Both the position numbers and the translations under genes were made by a program. Of a DNA stretch of 64,000 nt, positions 45,115 through 56,075 are shown in pieces; the stretch's first letter is position 1; each line of letters opens with the position of its first letter. The notes under the pieces were generated by a model that was given only the letters and a program-made list of their open reading frames with translations, was not told the DNA's origin and did no database searches. Location: contig JAVFKD010000003.1 in assembly GCA_036429605.1 (NCBI GenBank), positions 186,001 to 250,000 of the forward strand. Direction: 5' to 3'. The stretch comes from Cladobotryum mycophilum (taxonomy: Eukaryota; Ascomycota; Sordariomycetes; Hypocreales; Hypocreaceae).

Positions 45115-46747
45115 ATGACAGAAGCTTTGACAGAGAAGATTTTAAATTTGGTCAGTCCTTGCAATCCATAGCTGTCGCCCAACGGCCAACGTGTTGTCTA
45201 CACAACACGTCGCAAGTGGAACCACAAAGACGGCGACTTTGTTGTATCATCAATATGGATCGCAGACACAGCCTCTAAAAAGTCGTCTCGCCGGCTCACG
45301 AGTGGCAACTACCTTGATGTGCAGCCCAAGTGGTCACTTGATGGAACATTCATCACCTTTGTATCCAACCGCGTCAATGCCCGCAGTCTGAGTACTATTT
45401 ACCTTCTTCGACCGGGAAGTACCGCGAATCCAAGAGCTATTACGCCGATTGGAAGAGAACAGGCGATGATACTTGGATATGAATTCAGCCCCGATGGGAA
45501 ATTCATAGTGTTCCTGTCTCACGCAGAGAAATCGGCAGAGCAAAAGGCCAAAGAGCAAATGAAAGATGACGCCACCGTCTGGGGGAAGCACACGATTACA
45601 CTGGTCTATGGCTCTTGACCATTGACAGCGGCGTGGTTGAGCCACTGGTCAATGGACACTCCCATGTTATGGATTTCACTTGGAACAACAATGCAACACA
45701 AGTCGCGTCTCCGCACATTGAGAGTCAATACCTTTATGGAGCCGATATCTCAAAGATAGATGTCACTAGCAGAGCTATTCAATCCATTTGTCATATTTCT
45801 GGGGGGTCTGGAGCAACAGCAATCTCACTTGGACTGGTCATACCCTATACTTTTTGTCCAACCATATTCCCAACGAAGACACGTCTGGACTGGCTTTATA
45901 TTCAGTGTATCTTTCTCAAACTGTGACCCCACTCCCACCTCAAAAGGTCATTGTTGGAGGATCTGGCTGCCCGAGCGGCCTTGCAAAAGCTGGTGATGAT
46001 GTTGTTGTCTTTACTGAGGAGGGCATGTCGGACAAACTACGGCTTCTCAATGGCAATATCATACACGAACAACAACGGCGCATCGTTAATTTTGACGTTA
46101 GGGATAAAACACTGTATGTCATTGTACAAGGCGACATCAACAGCCCCACGGAGATTTTCTCCGTCAACTCGGGCGAATGCTTTCAATTGTCGGATCATGC
46201 AAATGACAGTGGGCTTGCCGCAAGTACTTTTGGACATTGTTTATTTATTTACTGCCCAACACTTGATGGCAAGGAAATTATCGAAAGCATCTACCTCACA
46301 CCCGCCCAATTCGCAAACTTGGATCGCAGATCCGCGAAGCCCTTGCCTACCCTAGTGCTTCTCCACGGCGGGCCGTATGGTCGAATTGCCGATGCCTTTG
46401 ATGTTTGGAACTCGTTGCATATGATCAATCCCGTGTTCTTGTTTCAAGGTTTTGGCGTGTAGATTCTAAATTACCGTGGTGGTAGCGCTTACGGCCATCG
46501 CTTTGCAAACTATCTACGCGGTGGCATGGGCGTGTTTAACGAGCTAGATGTGATTGCAGCTACACAACATGCCATTGCCTCTGGTCTTGCCGACCCATCC
46601 CGGCTCGTCGCTGGCGGTTGGAGACAGGGTGGCTACCTAGCATATAGAAGACTTGATGAGAAGGATGATCAGCTTTGTCAGAACACACCTTTCTTAGGAC
46701 TTTTAGGTGCCTGTGAAATTAAGGCTGTCCATTATACGAGTAATTAA
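45115..46747 (+). pseudogene. S9-family (acylaminoacyl/prolyl-oligopeptidase-type) serine peptidase pseudogene
   Basis: The start (MTEALTEKILNLVSP) is followed by TAG at 45169-45171, then LSPNGQRVVYTTRRKW, WSLDGTFITFVSNR and FSPDGKFIVFLSH, the propeller blades of S9C peptidases. Two runs of G, 45581-45585 and 45801-45806, are each one base short for the frame to continue (LWLLTIDSGVVEPLVNGHSH, then NLTWTGHTLYFLSNHIPNED). TAG at 46460-46462 precedes ILNYRGGSAYGHRF of the hydrolase domain. The nucleophile motif GWSxGG reads GWRQGG: the catalytic Ser is Arg (AGA, 46622-46624). The Asp and His of the triad are absent because homology ends at about 46710. It lies 0.56 kb downstream of the peptide precursor, so it might have been the pathway's peptidase; this is inference. 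Confidence 0.9.
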
Positions 46748-47512
46748 AATTCTGCATTAACCATTGTGATTGTAATTGACATGAGCGTTTTGGCAGGAGA
46801 CGAGATTGGTGATGATCTGTAGGATCTGCACGCAGAGCATGAAACGCAGGATGGCTTGTTGGTCGGCTTGCATTTTTTAGACCAACCCAACATCCTGTGT
46901 GTCGGACTCCTTATGCCTGGACGGAAATAAACATTGCATCCTGGTTCTTTTTGAGGAATTTGATTGAGGTCGAAGTCAGAACATTTACCACGGCGAACAA
47001 TGGGCGCTGTTTTATTGTGCGTTTTCTTTTCTACGGATCAACGCGATATCGATGCATCTTAATGCACTGCTACCCTATTTTCCTTTTATTTGACTAGACG
47101 GCTGCGCGACTACACTGTCATTCTGTATTGGGCTGCGTACGTAAAACAGATCATGACCACGTCGCTGATACCGGGTGTAACGTGACAGCACGAACACACT
47201 CAAAACAAGGCACTATAGGCAAATTGGCACAACTTCATGTCACAGCCAACGGCAATAAAGAGGCCACATAAGAAAACAGATTTGTTTCGTAAAGGCAGGC
47301 CAAATGAAAGCAGAGTGGCAGACATACAAGGAAGATAATTTAAAGCTTTGAATGCGAGCGCGCTATAAGCTAAGGATGAAGAAATTCTGATAAATAATTT
47401 TAGTAGTTGGAATAAATAAAAAGATAAGTATTTATAAACATGATCCTCATCAATGACTCCATTGTTTATCCGCCAGAGCGCTCAAAGACTGCTGGCCCAG
47501 TTAATACCCATT
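46748..47512. other. Intergenic, no gene seen
   Basis: Only short frames without domains. The end (47340-47440) is AT-rich. Confidence 0.4.
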
Positions 47513-47872
47513 TTACAACACAACATCTGGCTGCTGTTCCTCCTCAATGTCCCATGGAAAGCCATTCTTCCACAACACCTCTTCCTCCGGCTTATCTGTC
47601 GACAGTACTACTACACACGAATACTCGGTAGCGTTAAAGCTCACAAGGCGGTAATGATTTCGAGCTATGTGCTTGGCGACTTGCGTAACGACCTCGTGGA
47701 TAGATCCATTGGTGCCTGTACGAAGTATACTGAAGGTCGAAGCGGCATTGACATTGACATAAATAACATCGACTTTGTGGACCACGGTGTGCACGCCTGG
47801 CTCGTGAGAAGGCCATGTGGACGGGTGGGTAGAAGGATCAACAGTGTAATGAATCTGAGGTTGACTTGTCAT
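47513..47872 (-). CDS. Hypothetical small protein (119 aa)
   Basis: From the ATG at 47872 (MTSQPQIHYTVDPSTHPSTW) an open frame of 119 codons runs to 47513 on the minus strand. The composition looks protein-like: VDVIYVNVNAAS and RLVSFNATEYSCVVVLS could be beta strands and the end is acidic (DKPEEEVLWKNGFPWDIEEE). There is no signal peptide or transmembrane helix. I do not recognise the family. The frame is open further upstream to 47989, so a longer start is possible. It may be real, but it has no homology support here. Confidence 0.4.
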   Translation of the reverse strand: MTSQPQIHYTVDPSTHPSTWPSHEPGVHTVVHKVDVIYVNVNAASTFSILRTGTNGSIHEVVTQVAKHIARNHYRLVSFNATEYSCVVVLSTDKPEEEVLWKNGFPWDIEEEQQPDVVL

Positions 47873-49037
47873 TGTCGGCGGCTGCGTAACTTGATAACAG
47901 GGGCGGTAGTTGAGGGTGCGTCTAATTTGCAAATGTGGTCTGTATATCAAGACGTTGTGTAAGAAGAAAACTATGTCTAACCCTCTCATTTTATTTCAGG
48001 AGGAGACGCTTTATTCTTCTAAGGCATCTCTTTTCACAATAATATTATGTGGTAAAGAGTTATGACGAAGGGATTGCGTAATAAAATAGAACTGTTCTGT
48101 TGGTTGTGTAACAAACCACTCTACGCCCCCACTTTCGTGACTACAAATCCTATTGAGACCTGTGTTTGCCTTTCCGTTATAAAACTGCTGCCTAATACGA
48201 CGCATCATGGCTAACTAACAGCCTGTTATTTCTACTCCACCTCACAAGTACTGAGTAGAATATTTATCCACTTGGATATTTAGAACATTCTAGGTGCTGC
48301 AGAACTTCGGCCAATCTAGGTTTATTATTTATCATAGGGGTACAGTACTAAATGGGGACATGAAGAAGTAAACGTGGGTTAAGAGTAGAAAAAGGGACTG
48401 GGGAAATAGACAAGTGGGTATAGGATCTAATAGTTTATATCGCTTATATCTACTAGAATGAAACTATAAGACTGAGTTGTTTTCGTAAAGTAACCTATTG
48501 CGTGCAATTAGCGGTCCTCCCCAGGCTACTTTCCCTCTTACTTATCTTTTTAATACTTATTTTCGCAATTTATCTCTAGTAGTGGGCCAGCGTTGGAATA
48601 TCAGTTCTACTCTTGGACCCGTATCTGGTCCCTTTACCTTGCGGTGTGGCGGCTTCATCCGTGCTTCTTGTTGATCAAGGCCAAGGAGATAGAACCATCA
48701 CATAGCCTAACGTAACAGTTTATACTAACTGACGCAGTGATCAAACTAACAAACAGCCTTGAACAGTTAATGTAGGTATTGTACACGAGGGATTTATTTC
48801 TAGACTCACTACTCTAAGCGTCTGCAGAACTACGCTGCAGCCATTGTCATGGGCGGAGGTATAGTTCCTTTAACATCCTTATGCTTCTTGGTATTGCTAC
48901 TGCGAATATAAGTAGGCGATGCTTTCCTCCATTGTCGCTATTATCTAATTCATCACTCTTAATTCTGGCTGGATTATTTTAAAATTACTTTGGTAATCTC
49001 TCTTTTAGACTATATTGCTCGACTTTAAACCGATATA
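47873..49037. other. Gene-free stretch
   Basis: AT-rich in places, no supported gene. The part before 49038 is the presumed promoter of the secreted-protein gene. Confidence 0.4.
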
Positions 49038-49355
49038 ATGCTAGCCCTTACCAAAGGTAACTCTCTCTCTTGCAATCTACATGCTGTCAACCACTCACAG
49101 TGCACAGTGCTCCTGCTTTCTCTAAGCATATTTTCCCTGACTATTGCAACACCAGTCCCTGAGGGCGAAAGCACAGGCGCCTTGGGTATTCAGGGGAACA
49201 TATATGGGTTTGCCTGCTACAACAGCGCTGATACTCACAAGTGCCAAGGCAAGCCATATAATTATCGCTGCACTCTTGATGGCCACAACCAATACGATAT
49301 ACCTAATGCTCTTTGCAACGAGAAGTCAAAGTGCGCTTGCAAGAAAAGGACCTGA
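49038..49355 (+). CDS. Small secreted 6-cysteine protein (88 aa)
   Basis: A 19-nt first exon (49038-49056) and a second exon (49108-49355) are joined over a 51-nt GTAACT...CACAG intron. Splicing gives a clean signal peptide (MLALTKVLLLSLSIFSLTIA) that is spoiled if the intron is kept. The mature part has six cysteines spaced C-x8-C-x8-C-x14-C-x5-C-x-C, suggesting three disulfides, and a basic end (CACKKRT). It has no family I recognise. Such proteins can be effectors, antimicrobial peptides or wall proteins. The neighbourhood gives no hint. Confidence 0.65.
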   Translation: MLALTKGNSLSCNLHAVNHSQCTVLLLSLSIFSLTIATPVPEGESTGALGIQGNIYGFACYNSADTHKCQGKPYNYRCTLDGHNQYDIPNALCNEKSKCACKKRT

Positions 49356-50445
49356 GTTTAAAGGACTTGATAGGGATTCAATTTTGTTTAAAGGTTTTAA
49401 TAGTCCGGATTAAGAGACGGGAGGTTATTTAAGATACTTAAGACTATATCGTGGGCTTAGGATAGAGTTAACCTGAACTAATTTTAAGCACGTCTCACTC
49501 TTTAACATAACATGTCTTACAACGCAAATATTCCGAATAAAAAACTGTCTAAAGGGCTGCATTGGCTAGATTATCTAGGAATAAATATGCAAGGGAAAAC
49601 AGTCACTCACGATGTGGCACCCATCCTAACTACCCCACCTTAAAGTTCTCCCCGCTATTCTTTTTATTCCTTCTCCAGTGACTATTTTATCTACATTTAC
49701 CCAGAAGTTCAAATATACTTACACCCGCGTCTCTCAAGCTAAAGCTTTCTAAAACCACATAACGTTCATTTAGCGGTCAAAAATAGCTGTCAAATTGTAG
49801 AGCATGTAGCGTATAGGGTTAACCAACTCTATAACTTTGTCATGACTGCAACAGCCTCCCGAGCTCTTGCTAGCCATTCAACTTATGGGCCATGTGCATT
49901 TTTGCGTACACGAACACGAACTGGACTTGTAAGCACACAGTATTAAGAAAATCTTGGTTCTTGAAGAGTGATTAGGTTATAGCGCTATTGATAAAGCAAG
50001 GATTTTCTTAGGGGGGAAAGAACCGCTCCATTAAAGAACTTTTGAAGCATTAGGTATAAAACAACACGTGAATTTGCAAATAGCCTCTTGACCAGATTTA
50101 ATGATCAGAAATATACTCTTTAAAATAAGCTCGTTTTCTATTTGCGAGGGTATACAGGTAAAAATACTAGGTTTATAATTAATAGGCAAGGAAATAATAA
50201 ATTACTCCCAGGGATTAAAGACCAATTGCTTTATAATTTACTACATAATTGTGTTTTAACTTTTGTATAAACCTCTTGCTGAAGATGGACCGTGCCGAAA
50301 CGATTTATGGACATTGTGTGTACTGGCAATACATTACAAGTTACATGCATACCCTATAATCCTCAAAATGCAATTATACGAGTCGTAGCTTGTTATCAAC
50401 AAGAGACATGTCGTCATATGACGTCATTTACTTTGGCAGCTTTTA
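49356..50445. other. Gene-free stretch
   Basis: No supported gene or repeat. Composition is AT-rich. Confidence 0.4.
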
Positions 50446-50932
50446 GTGACCAGTGTTTTGCCGAATAAATCTCGTGTATTCCAAGTAGTGTTATTAAATG
50501 ATGTGTTAGAATTACAAAGTCTACTCAACGAAAGAGCAGTGTCGCTCGGAGAACGCAATGAACATGGAGCGTCTTTGTTACACTTGCTTAACTTTAAACC
50601 ACATCCTTATCAAGTTCTCTTTCTACTTTTGTCGTAAGTACTACACTAAACAACCTCAAACGTACAGGTTCTCATAACAGACTCTGCTAACGTAGACTAC
50701 ATGGGCCCCATCTCGAACACGAAGAAAGTTTATTTTGAGCGAGTTCTCGACTCTGTACAAAAGGACTTACAGGGGCGTGTCAATATAAGAACAGGTCTGC
50801 TTTGCAATCGAAACGCTTGATCATGAGCGGTGTGACTGTAGCGGGTTCTTGCATGTAAATCATTGTTACAGGCTGCTTTTAGACAAGGGCGCCGATCCGA
50901 CTCTAACGGCTGATTTGGGTACTAGGTCTTCC
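50446..50932 (+). pseudogene. Relic of an ankyrin-repeat protein
   Basis: The frame at 50446-50637 contains VFQVVLLNDVLELQSLLNER and NEHGASLLHLL, a typical first ankyrin unit of fungal ankyrin proteins. About 240 bases later another frame reads RLLLDKGADPTLTADLGT, a second unit. The space between has no open frame, and no further units or catalytic domain are seen. It is a decayed fragment; the parent may have been a HET- or NACHT-linked ankyrin protein, but nothing shows it. Confidence 0.5.
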
Positions 50933-52345
50933 TCAAGAAATGTCTTATCATGGTGTCACTGCATTATCTCTAAGAAAATCTAGACACAGGAAGGAATATT
51001 ACCGAGGGGAATTTGGAATGTTCTGGATGGGGGAGAGAACATCTGTGTCTATATCGGGTCGATTCTTTGTCGGCATTAATAGATAAAAGCTTAGCTAGAT
51101 CAAATAGCATGGGTACAAGTAAAGAAGACTCCGATGCCTATGACTTTGAATGCTGTTAAGAAATGGACAAAGGGGCAACTGAGGGCTTAAGTTTTGATGA
51201 CAACGAACGAGTTATGGTGAGAGACCCTTAATGGGGGGCTAATGAGAAGTACAGGTGCGGACTACTAAACGACGTTGTCTATGACAAGTTATTACTGTAC
51301 ACTGCTGTCCAATGTAACGAGAAACATGTCCCATGACCAGTGTGTTTCTTCCTCCATTGCCAGAAATGTTCACGGCTTTCTATTCATCACTAATCATAAA
51401 TTAATCCTTGTCAAGGATGTCGCCCGTGCCGTTTCAGTCTCATACTTCGGCTTATGGCATCGGTAGATTTTTAGCTGCATCTTACTCTGTACTTGTGGCA
51501 GTATCCTCAAAGACAGCAGCATAAACTTAACGGTGTGTTGGCAAGCCACCCACCTGAACTTGTCGGAAAAAGCATAATAAGGCGTGGATTCATTACTAAA
51601 ACGGTTACAGTAGTACTCTCTCTCCGCACTCTCTTACTTTTTTTGAACCCCTGTCCGGACCGACGAGCAAGGGTGTGCCGAGTGGGGCTAAGACTCAAGA
51701 CAATTAGATGTTGACTTCCTGCTAATCTGCACACGAGCGTCGATAGAGGAAACAGTACACAGTACTTTTTCACGGTAGTGAACACCAAATGAAAGACAAC
51801 TTATAAATGAGTGTGATCAAACTGAATCCTATGCAGCTTCAGCGCTTGGACGCTCGATGGGGGATAGAAAGCTGAGACTCAATCTCCGCAAGTGGAGAGT
51901 CGTATAAAGTCTTATATTCTCTTTTCTCCGCGTGAGTATCTGTCGTAGACTATTGTGGCTAAATACATTATCGTTCGCATGTTTGGTGCCTAACATTAGG
52001 CTTCGGATGATCTGTTCCGCAGCAGATATCCAGCAAAAAGTGAGAGTCTAGATCGCACAATTGCTAAAAACATGATGAAAGACAGTCAAGAGGTTTGCTA
52101 CTGCAGCATATACATCTATAGGTACCATTCGAGATTAAGCACAGAAGTGAACTCTTAGTTAAACCTAGGCCCTAAATCTGCACATGGTTTAGTATTCAAG
52201 TCCCATCCAGCAATCTATAAGCATCGTGCTATTCCCTTTAATCCAAGGGCATATTGTCGCTTACATCTTTTTCCTTTTGAGTATTATTGCCGTTAATTAG
52301 CTTGAATATCGTTTTATTTGCACAGGACAAGTTTGCCAAACAACC
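50933..52345. other. Gene-free stretch
   Basis: No supported gene. The final 100 bases are the presumed SDR promoter (TTACATCTTTTTCCTTTTG). Confidence 0.4.
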
Positions 52346-53239
52346 ATGGCCAACCTCACCCCCGTCTGGTTTATCACTGCCGCCTCATCTGGCTTCGGCC
52401 ATGAGCTTGCCGTGGAGGCCCTGAAGCGCGGCCACACTGTTATCGCTACAGCACGCAACGTATCAAAGATCCAAGATCTTGCTGATGCCGGTGCTCACAC
52501 TCTCACATTTGACGTTCTGACTCCCTACTCTACTATTGAGACTCTCGCCAAGGACCTATTCGCCAGGTACGGCCGTATTAACTACCTTGTCAATGCGGCG
52601 GGCCACTTACTTTTGGGAGCCATTGAAGAAGTATCTCTTGAAGAGATATACAATTGCTTCAATGTCAATCTCTTTGGAGCTATTAACACAATCCGGGCCT
52701 TCCTGCCGCACATGCGGGCTCAGCCAATCGCATCGGCAACTGGCATCCGTGCGACAATTGTCACATTTGGCAGTTTGGGAGGCTGGAAGGCTTACCCAAG
52801 TGCTGGAATCTACTGCATGACTAAGGCGTGCGCGACCTTGCTTGCTGAAAGTCTCAATGATGAGATTGGAACGTTTGCTATGAGAGCCACAGTGGTGGAG
52901 GCGGGCCACTTTCGCACAGCATTCTTGAACCCAGAGACTAGAATCAAGGCGAAGGAGCAACTCGACATCTACGATGATGAGAATACTCCTTCGGGACAGT
53001 TTAAGCAGATACTTCGAATCGTGGATGGGAAACAACCCGGAGATGTTGCAAAAGGTGCTAAAATTCTCATCGATGTGCTCACTCACACTGGCGTGGCTGA
53101 GGGCAGAGAATTGCCGGGGCGAGTGGTACTGGGAAGTGATTGTGAGGAAGTAATCAGGGGTCAGTGTGCTAGCGCTTTGAAGGGACTTGATGACTGGACA
53201 GACGTTGTGAGAAGCACGGACTACCCGCAAGGTCAGTAA
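52346..53239 (+). CDS. Classical short-chain dehydrogenase/reductase (297 aa)
   Basis: Single exon. The cofactor motif TAASSGFG is at 11-18 (TGxxxGxG type), NAAG at 83-86, Ser143 in FGSLGG and Y156-x3-K160 in YCMTK, so the NAD(P)-binding and catalytic tetrad residues are present. TARNVSK after the second strand hints at NADP preference. VEAGHFRTAFL is the usual region after the active site. Length fits the classical family with a C-terminal extension. No stops or shifts are seen. Substrate unknown; it stands alone, more than 1 kb from any intact gene. Confidence 0.92.
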   Translation: MANLTPVWFITAASSGFGHELAVEALKRGHTVIATARNVSKIQDLADAGAHTLTFDVLTPYSTIETLAKDLFARYGRINYLVNAAGHLLLGAIEEVSLEEIYNCFNVNLFGAINTIRAFLPHMRAQPIASATGIRATIVTFGSLGGWKAYPSAGIYCMTKACATLLAESLNDEIGTFAMRATVVEAGHFRTAFLNPETRIKAKEQLDIYDDENTPSGQFKQILRIVDGKQPGDVAKGAKILIDVLTHTGVAEGRELPGRVVLGSDCEEVIRGQCASALKGLDDWTDVVRSTDYPQGQ

Positions 53240-53854
53240 ATGGAAGCAAGTCATCCATTGTAGCTATGATTGCCAATGCCTATGAATACACCTCTCTTTA
53301 TCTGCTTTTGTCTAAGCTTGTCACTTGGATGCCACCTGCTGCTCTCCTACCCGATTATAAAGGGGGAATTTACTAGTTGTAGTGCGTAATAATGAATAAT
53401 GAAAATTAGGGTCGGCTCAGTGCTGCCGTCTCTAGATTGGATATAGATCTGGATATGGGCGAGCTGTAGAAGAATTTGCAGCATCATGATTGTTGCCAAT
53501 ATAATATTAGGGCACGTCGGCGAACAGGCAAGTTTAACCCCGGGGCTACAACGTCTCGCTCAAGGAGATTGGATAATAAGCTTGGAAATATGGGGGTGTG
53601 CCGGAGTGTCTGAATAGAGCAACAGCTCATGGCCAATCACTGAGGGTTCCCCAGTCCCTTCAACTTCATGTAAAGTAACCATATGACACCAAGTGTCTTG
53701 ATGCAGAAGCGGTCAATAAAGGGGTAGCGGCCATGGTCAGGTCCCACCATCGTGGTGCACTGCTGGATGAAACTTAATCCTAACTGATCCATTAGCGAGG
53801 TGTTTAGAGGTAGCAGTGAGCCATATGACCGCTTACAAGTATGTCTTTGCAAGT
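53240..53854. other. Intergenic, no gene seen
   Basis: Holds the SDR 3' region and leads into the tandem repeat. No coding signal. Confidence 0.4.
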
Positions 53855-54200
53855 AATGACGTAGTTAGCTTTGACGTAAAGTAACTTTACAGTTATGTTT
53901 CTTTCTTTCTCCAGTTGCCCTACCACAAAAGTCCATATTGACTAAGACATCTTTCTACTTTGCATTGCCAAATTATACGACTGATGAAAGCTTATCACTG
54001 GGATGGGATAGAAAGGCAAATGACGTAGTTGGCTCTGACGTAAAGTAACTTTGCAGTTATGTTTCTTTCTTTCTCCGGTGGCCCTATCATAAATGTCCAC
54101 ATTGACTCAGACATCGTTTTACTTCGCATTGACGGATCTTACGACTGACGAAAGCTTACCACTCAGACGGTATAGAGGGGTAAATGACGTAGGGAGGCTC
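53855..54200 (+). repeat. Tandem repeat, 164-bp unit, two full copies and a start of a third
   Basis: Copies begin with AATGACGTAG at 53855, 54019 and 54183, spaced exactly 164 bp. The two full copies differ mostly by transitions and have no length change. Each copy opens with two TGACGTA motifs 15 bp apart, which resemble bZIP (CRE/ATF) half sites. The array ends about 215 bp before the start codon of the next gene, so it could be a duplicated upstream regulatory block. Confidence 0.88.
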
Positions 54201-54413
54201 AGTCAAGATATTCCTAGTGAGAATTTAGAGTTCTCCTGGCAAAAACGAGAGAGAGATACGTGCTGGGACAACTGGATCACCTGTCCTTCCAAGCCAAGTA
54301 AGGGAAAACACTTGCTGGATTTGATAGAGATTATATAAAGGGGATAGTATCCTCTGAACCTTGGACGATGAATTTTCCATATCATCGATATATTTGTGAC
54401 ACTATCAATCAAG

Positions 54414-56075
54414 ATGTCAACTCATTCAGTCTTACCACACCAGTTATATCATTATGAAGTCTCTTCACAGGCTCATTCAGCCCCGATAAATCTCTTCCTT
54501 TATCGTGTATACTTGGAAGCAGCAATCCTCCTTGCTATTTCGATCATAGGAGTTACATGGGCCTCTCCTTGCGTCTGCAACCGCATCACGCAACTGTTTG
54601 CTACAACAGTGGCCAAACATCAGAAGATAATTCACCGACAAGAGTCTCAGAATCATACTGAACTTACGCAAGCCTTTCAAGCGCTTGTTCAAGAGGATGG
54701 AGGCGGTCAATGGCCCCCAAAAGCAGATCACAAAAATTGGCCAGAGTCTTTACGGCCTTATCAAATGATCTATTTCAAGCTGTGTCCCCTACTCTCAACT
54801 GACCAGCCATCAGTTGATGATGGCATAAATCAGCTCCGACGTCACCACTATCAGTCAGAAATGCGGAGACTCTTGGCAGAACATGTCGCAATTGAACAGG
54901 TTGAGATACTTTTGCAGCTTGCGGAGTCAGGAGATTGGGAAACCTTTCGCAGGGACTCTTACCACGGCTTTTATTGCTGCATCTCAATGCTTCGCCATGC
55001 ATACAGGTTGGTACTAACTGTATAAGTGTGCCAAGCTCTCTCTTACTAACTGCTTCTTCTCAGATGGGGAATTAATCCTGTGGTTTCGGTGGCTCAGAGG
55101 GAAAAGTCTATATCTTTCCCACCAGAACTTGACATTCCGTGGCAATATCTTCAACGGCATTTCGGAGTGACCTCTGATGGCGGAAACTTGGCCTCCAACT
55201 TTCTCTACAATCTAGATGAGCATGGAAGACTAGTGTACATGGTCAATGCATCCAAGTCTGAAACCATCAAGAACTCTGAGCAGAACTTTGTTCGTATTTT
55301 CCACGACACTGAAACCAAGGTAAGTGTCTATGGAAGTCATTCCATGTGCCACTGAATATTCAATAACCATTCTATGCAGGGTTTCCAGATCTATCTCAAT
55401 TTAGTTGACGCCATCATTGCCTTTGACAAAGGCAACAAGAGAGCGTGTCTTAGCTACATGACGATCGTCTCAAGTCAACTGCAGTCTGTGGTTCAGAATT
55501 TCTTTAACAGCTTGAAACATGAGAGTATTTCTCGATCCTTTTGGTTAAGTTACATCCAGGGCTTCCACGCGTGGGGAGCTGGGCGAATATTGGATGGTGA
55601 GTTTGTTGAGTTTGATGGACTTTCAGGCAGTCATACTCTTGTCTTTCAAGCGTTGGATGCCTTTCTGGGTCTGAAATCATTTACATCAGACAAGGATAAG
55701 GAGCGGTACATTCCTTTTAACCAAAGGCAAATTTGCTGGGCATTGAGGGAATATTCCTTTAGAAGTCGGCTTGGCTATGAAGCTGAAGACGCCCTGATTC
55801 ATGAAGAAATCACAAAGCTGGTTAAGTTAATTCGTGTAAGCAGAAGGATTTAAACTATTAAAGAAGAATTGCATAGCTAACAGTCTTTTTAGACATTTCG
55901 AGCTGGACATCGATGCCGAGCAATGTCATACCTTGAAGAACCAGCACCGGAGCGGCTTCCCATGACAGCGGGTAAATCTGTTCTTTGTCCAAGTCATGCT
56001 ACTAAGAGTGAATTTGGCGATGCTCTGGAACCTGTATATGCTCACCTGAAGCGGAGATTAACAGAAGCGGTGTAA
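54414..56075 (+). CDS. Indoleamine 2,3-dioxygenase-like fold protein (495 aa)
   Basis: Exons 54414-55006, 55064-55319, 55380-55835 and 55893-56075 keep phase. An N-terminal hydrophobic segment (EAAILLAISIIGVTWA) may be an anchor. The body has WPESLRPYQMIYFKLCPLL, a helical region ending in the conserved FRRDSYHGFYCCISMLRHAY, FPPELDIPWQYLQRHFGVTS, FVRIFHDTETKGF, WLSYIQGFHAWGAG and LSGSHTLVFQALDAFLGL. The last blocks follow the layout of IDO-like proteins (FGVTSDGGN near the N-lobe; GGSAGQS-like SGSHT loop; FLG), a heme-dioxygenase fold seen in bacteria and fungi. The ending (YLEEPAPERLPMTAGKSVL) is also typical. Whether it binds heme or acts on tryptophan is unknown. The proximal His cannot be fixed from sequence alone. 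Confidence 0.8.
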
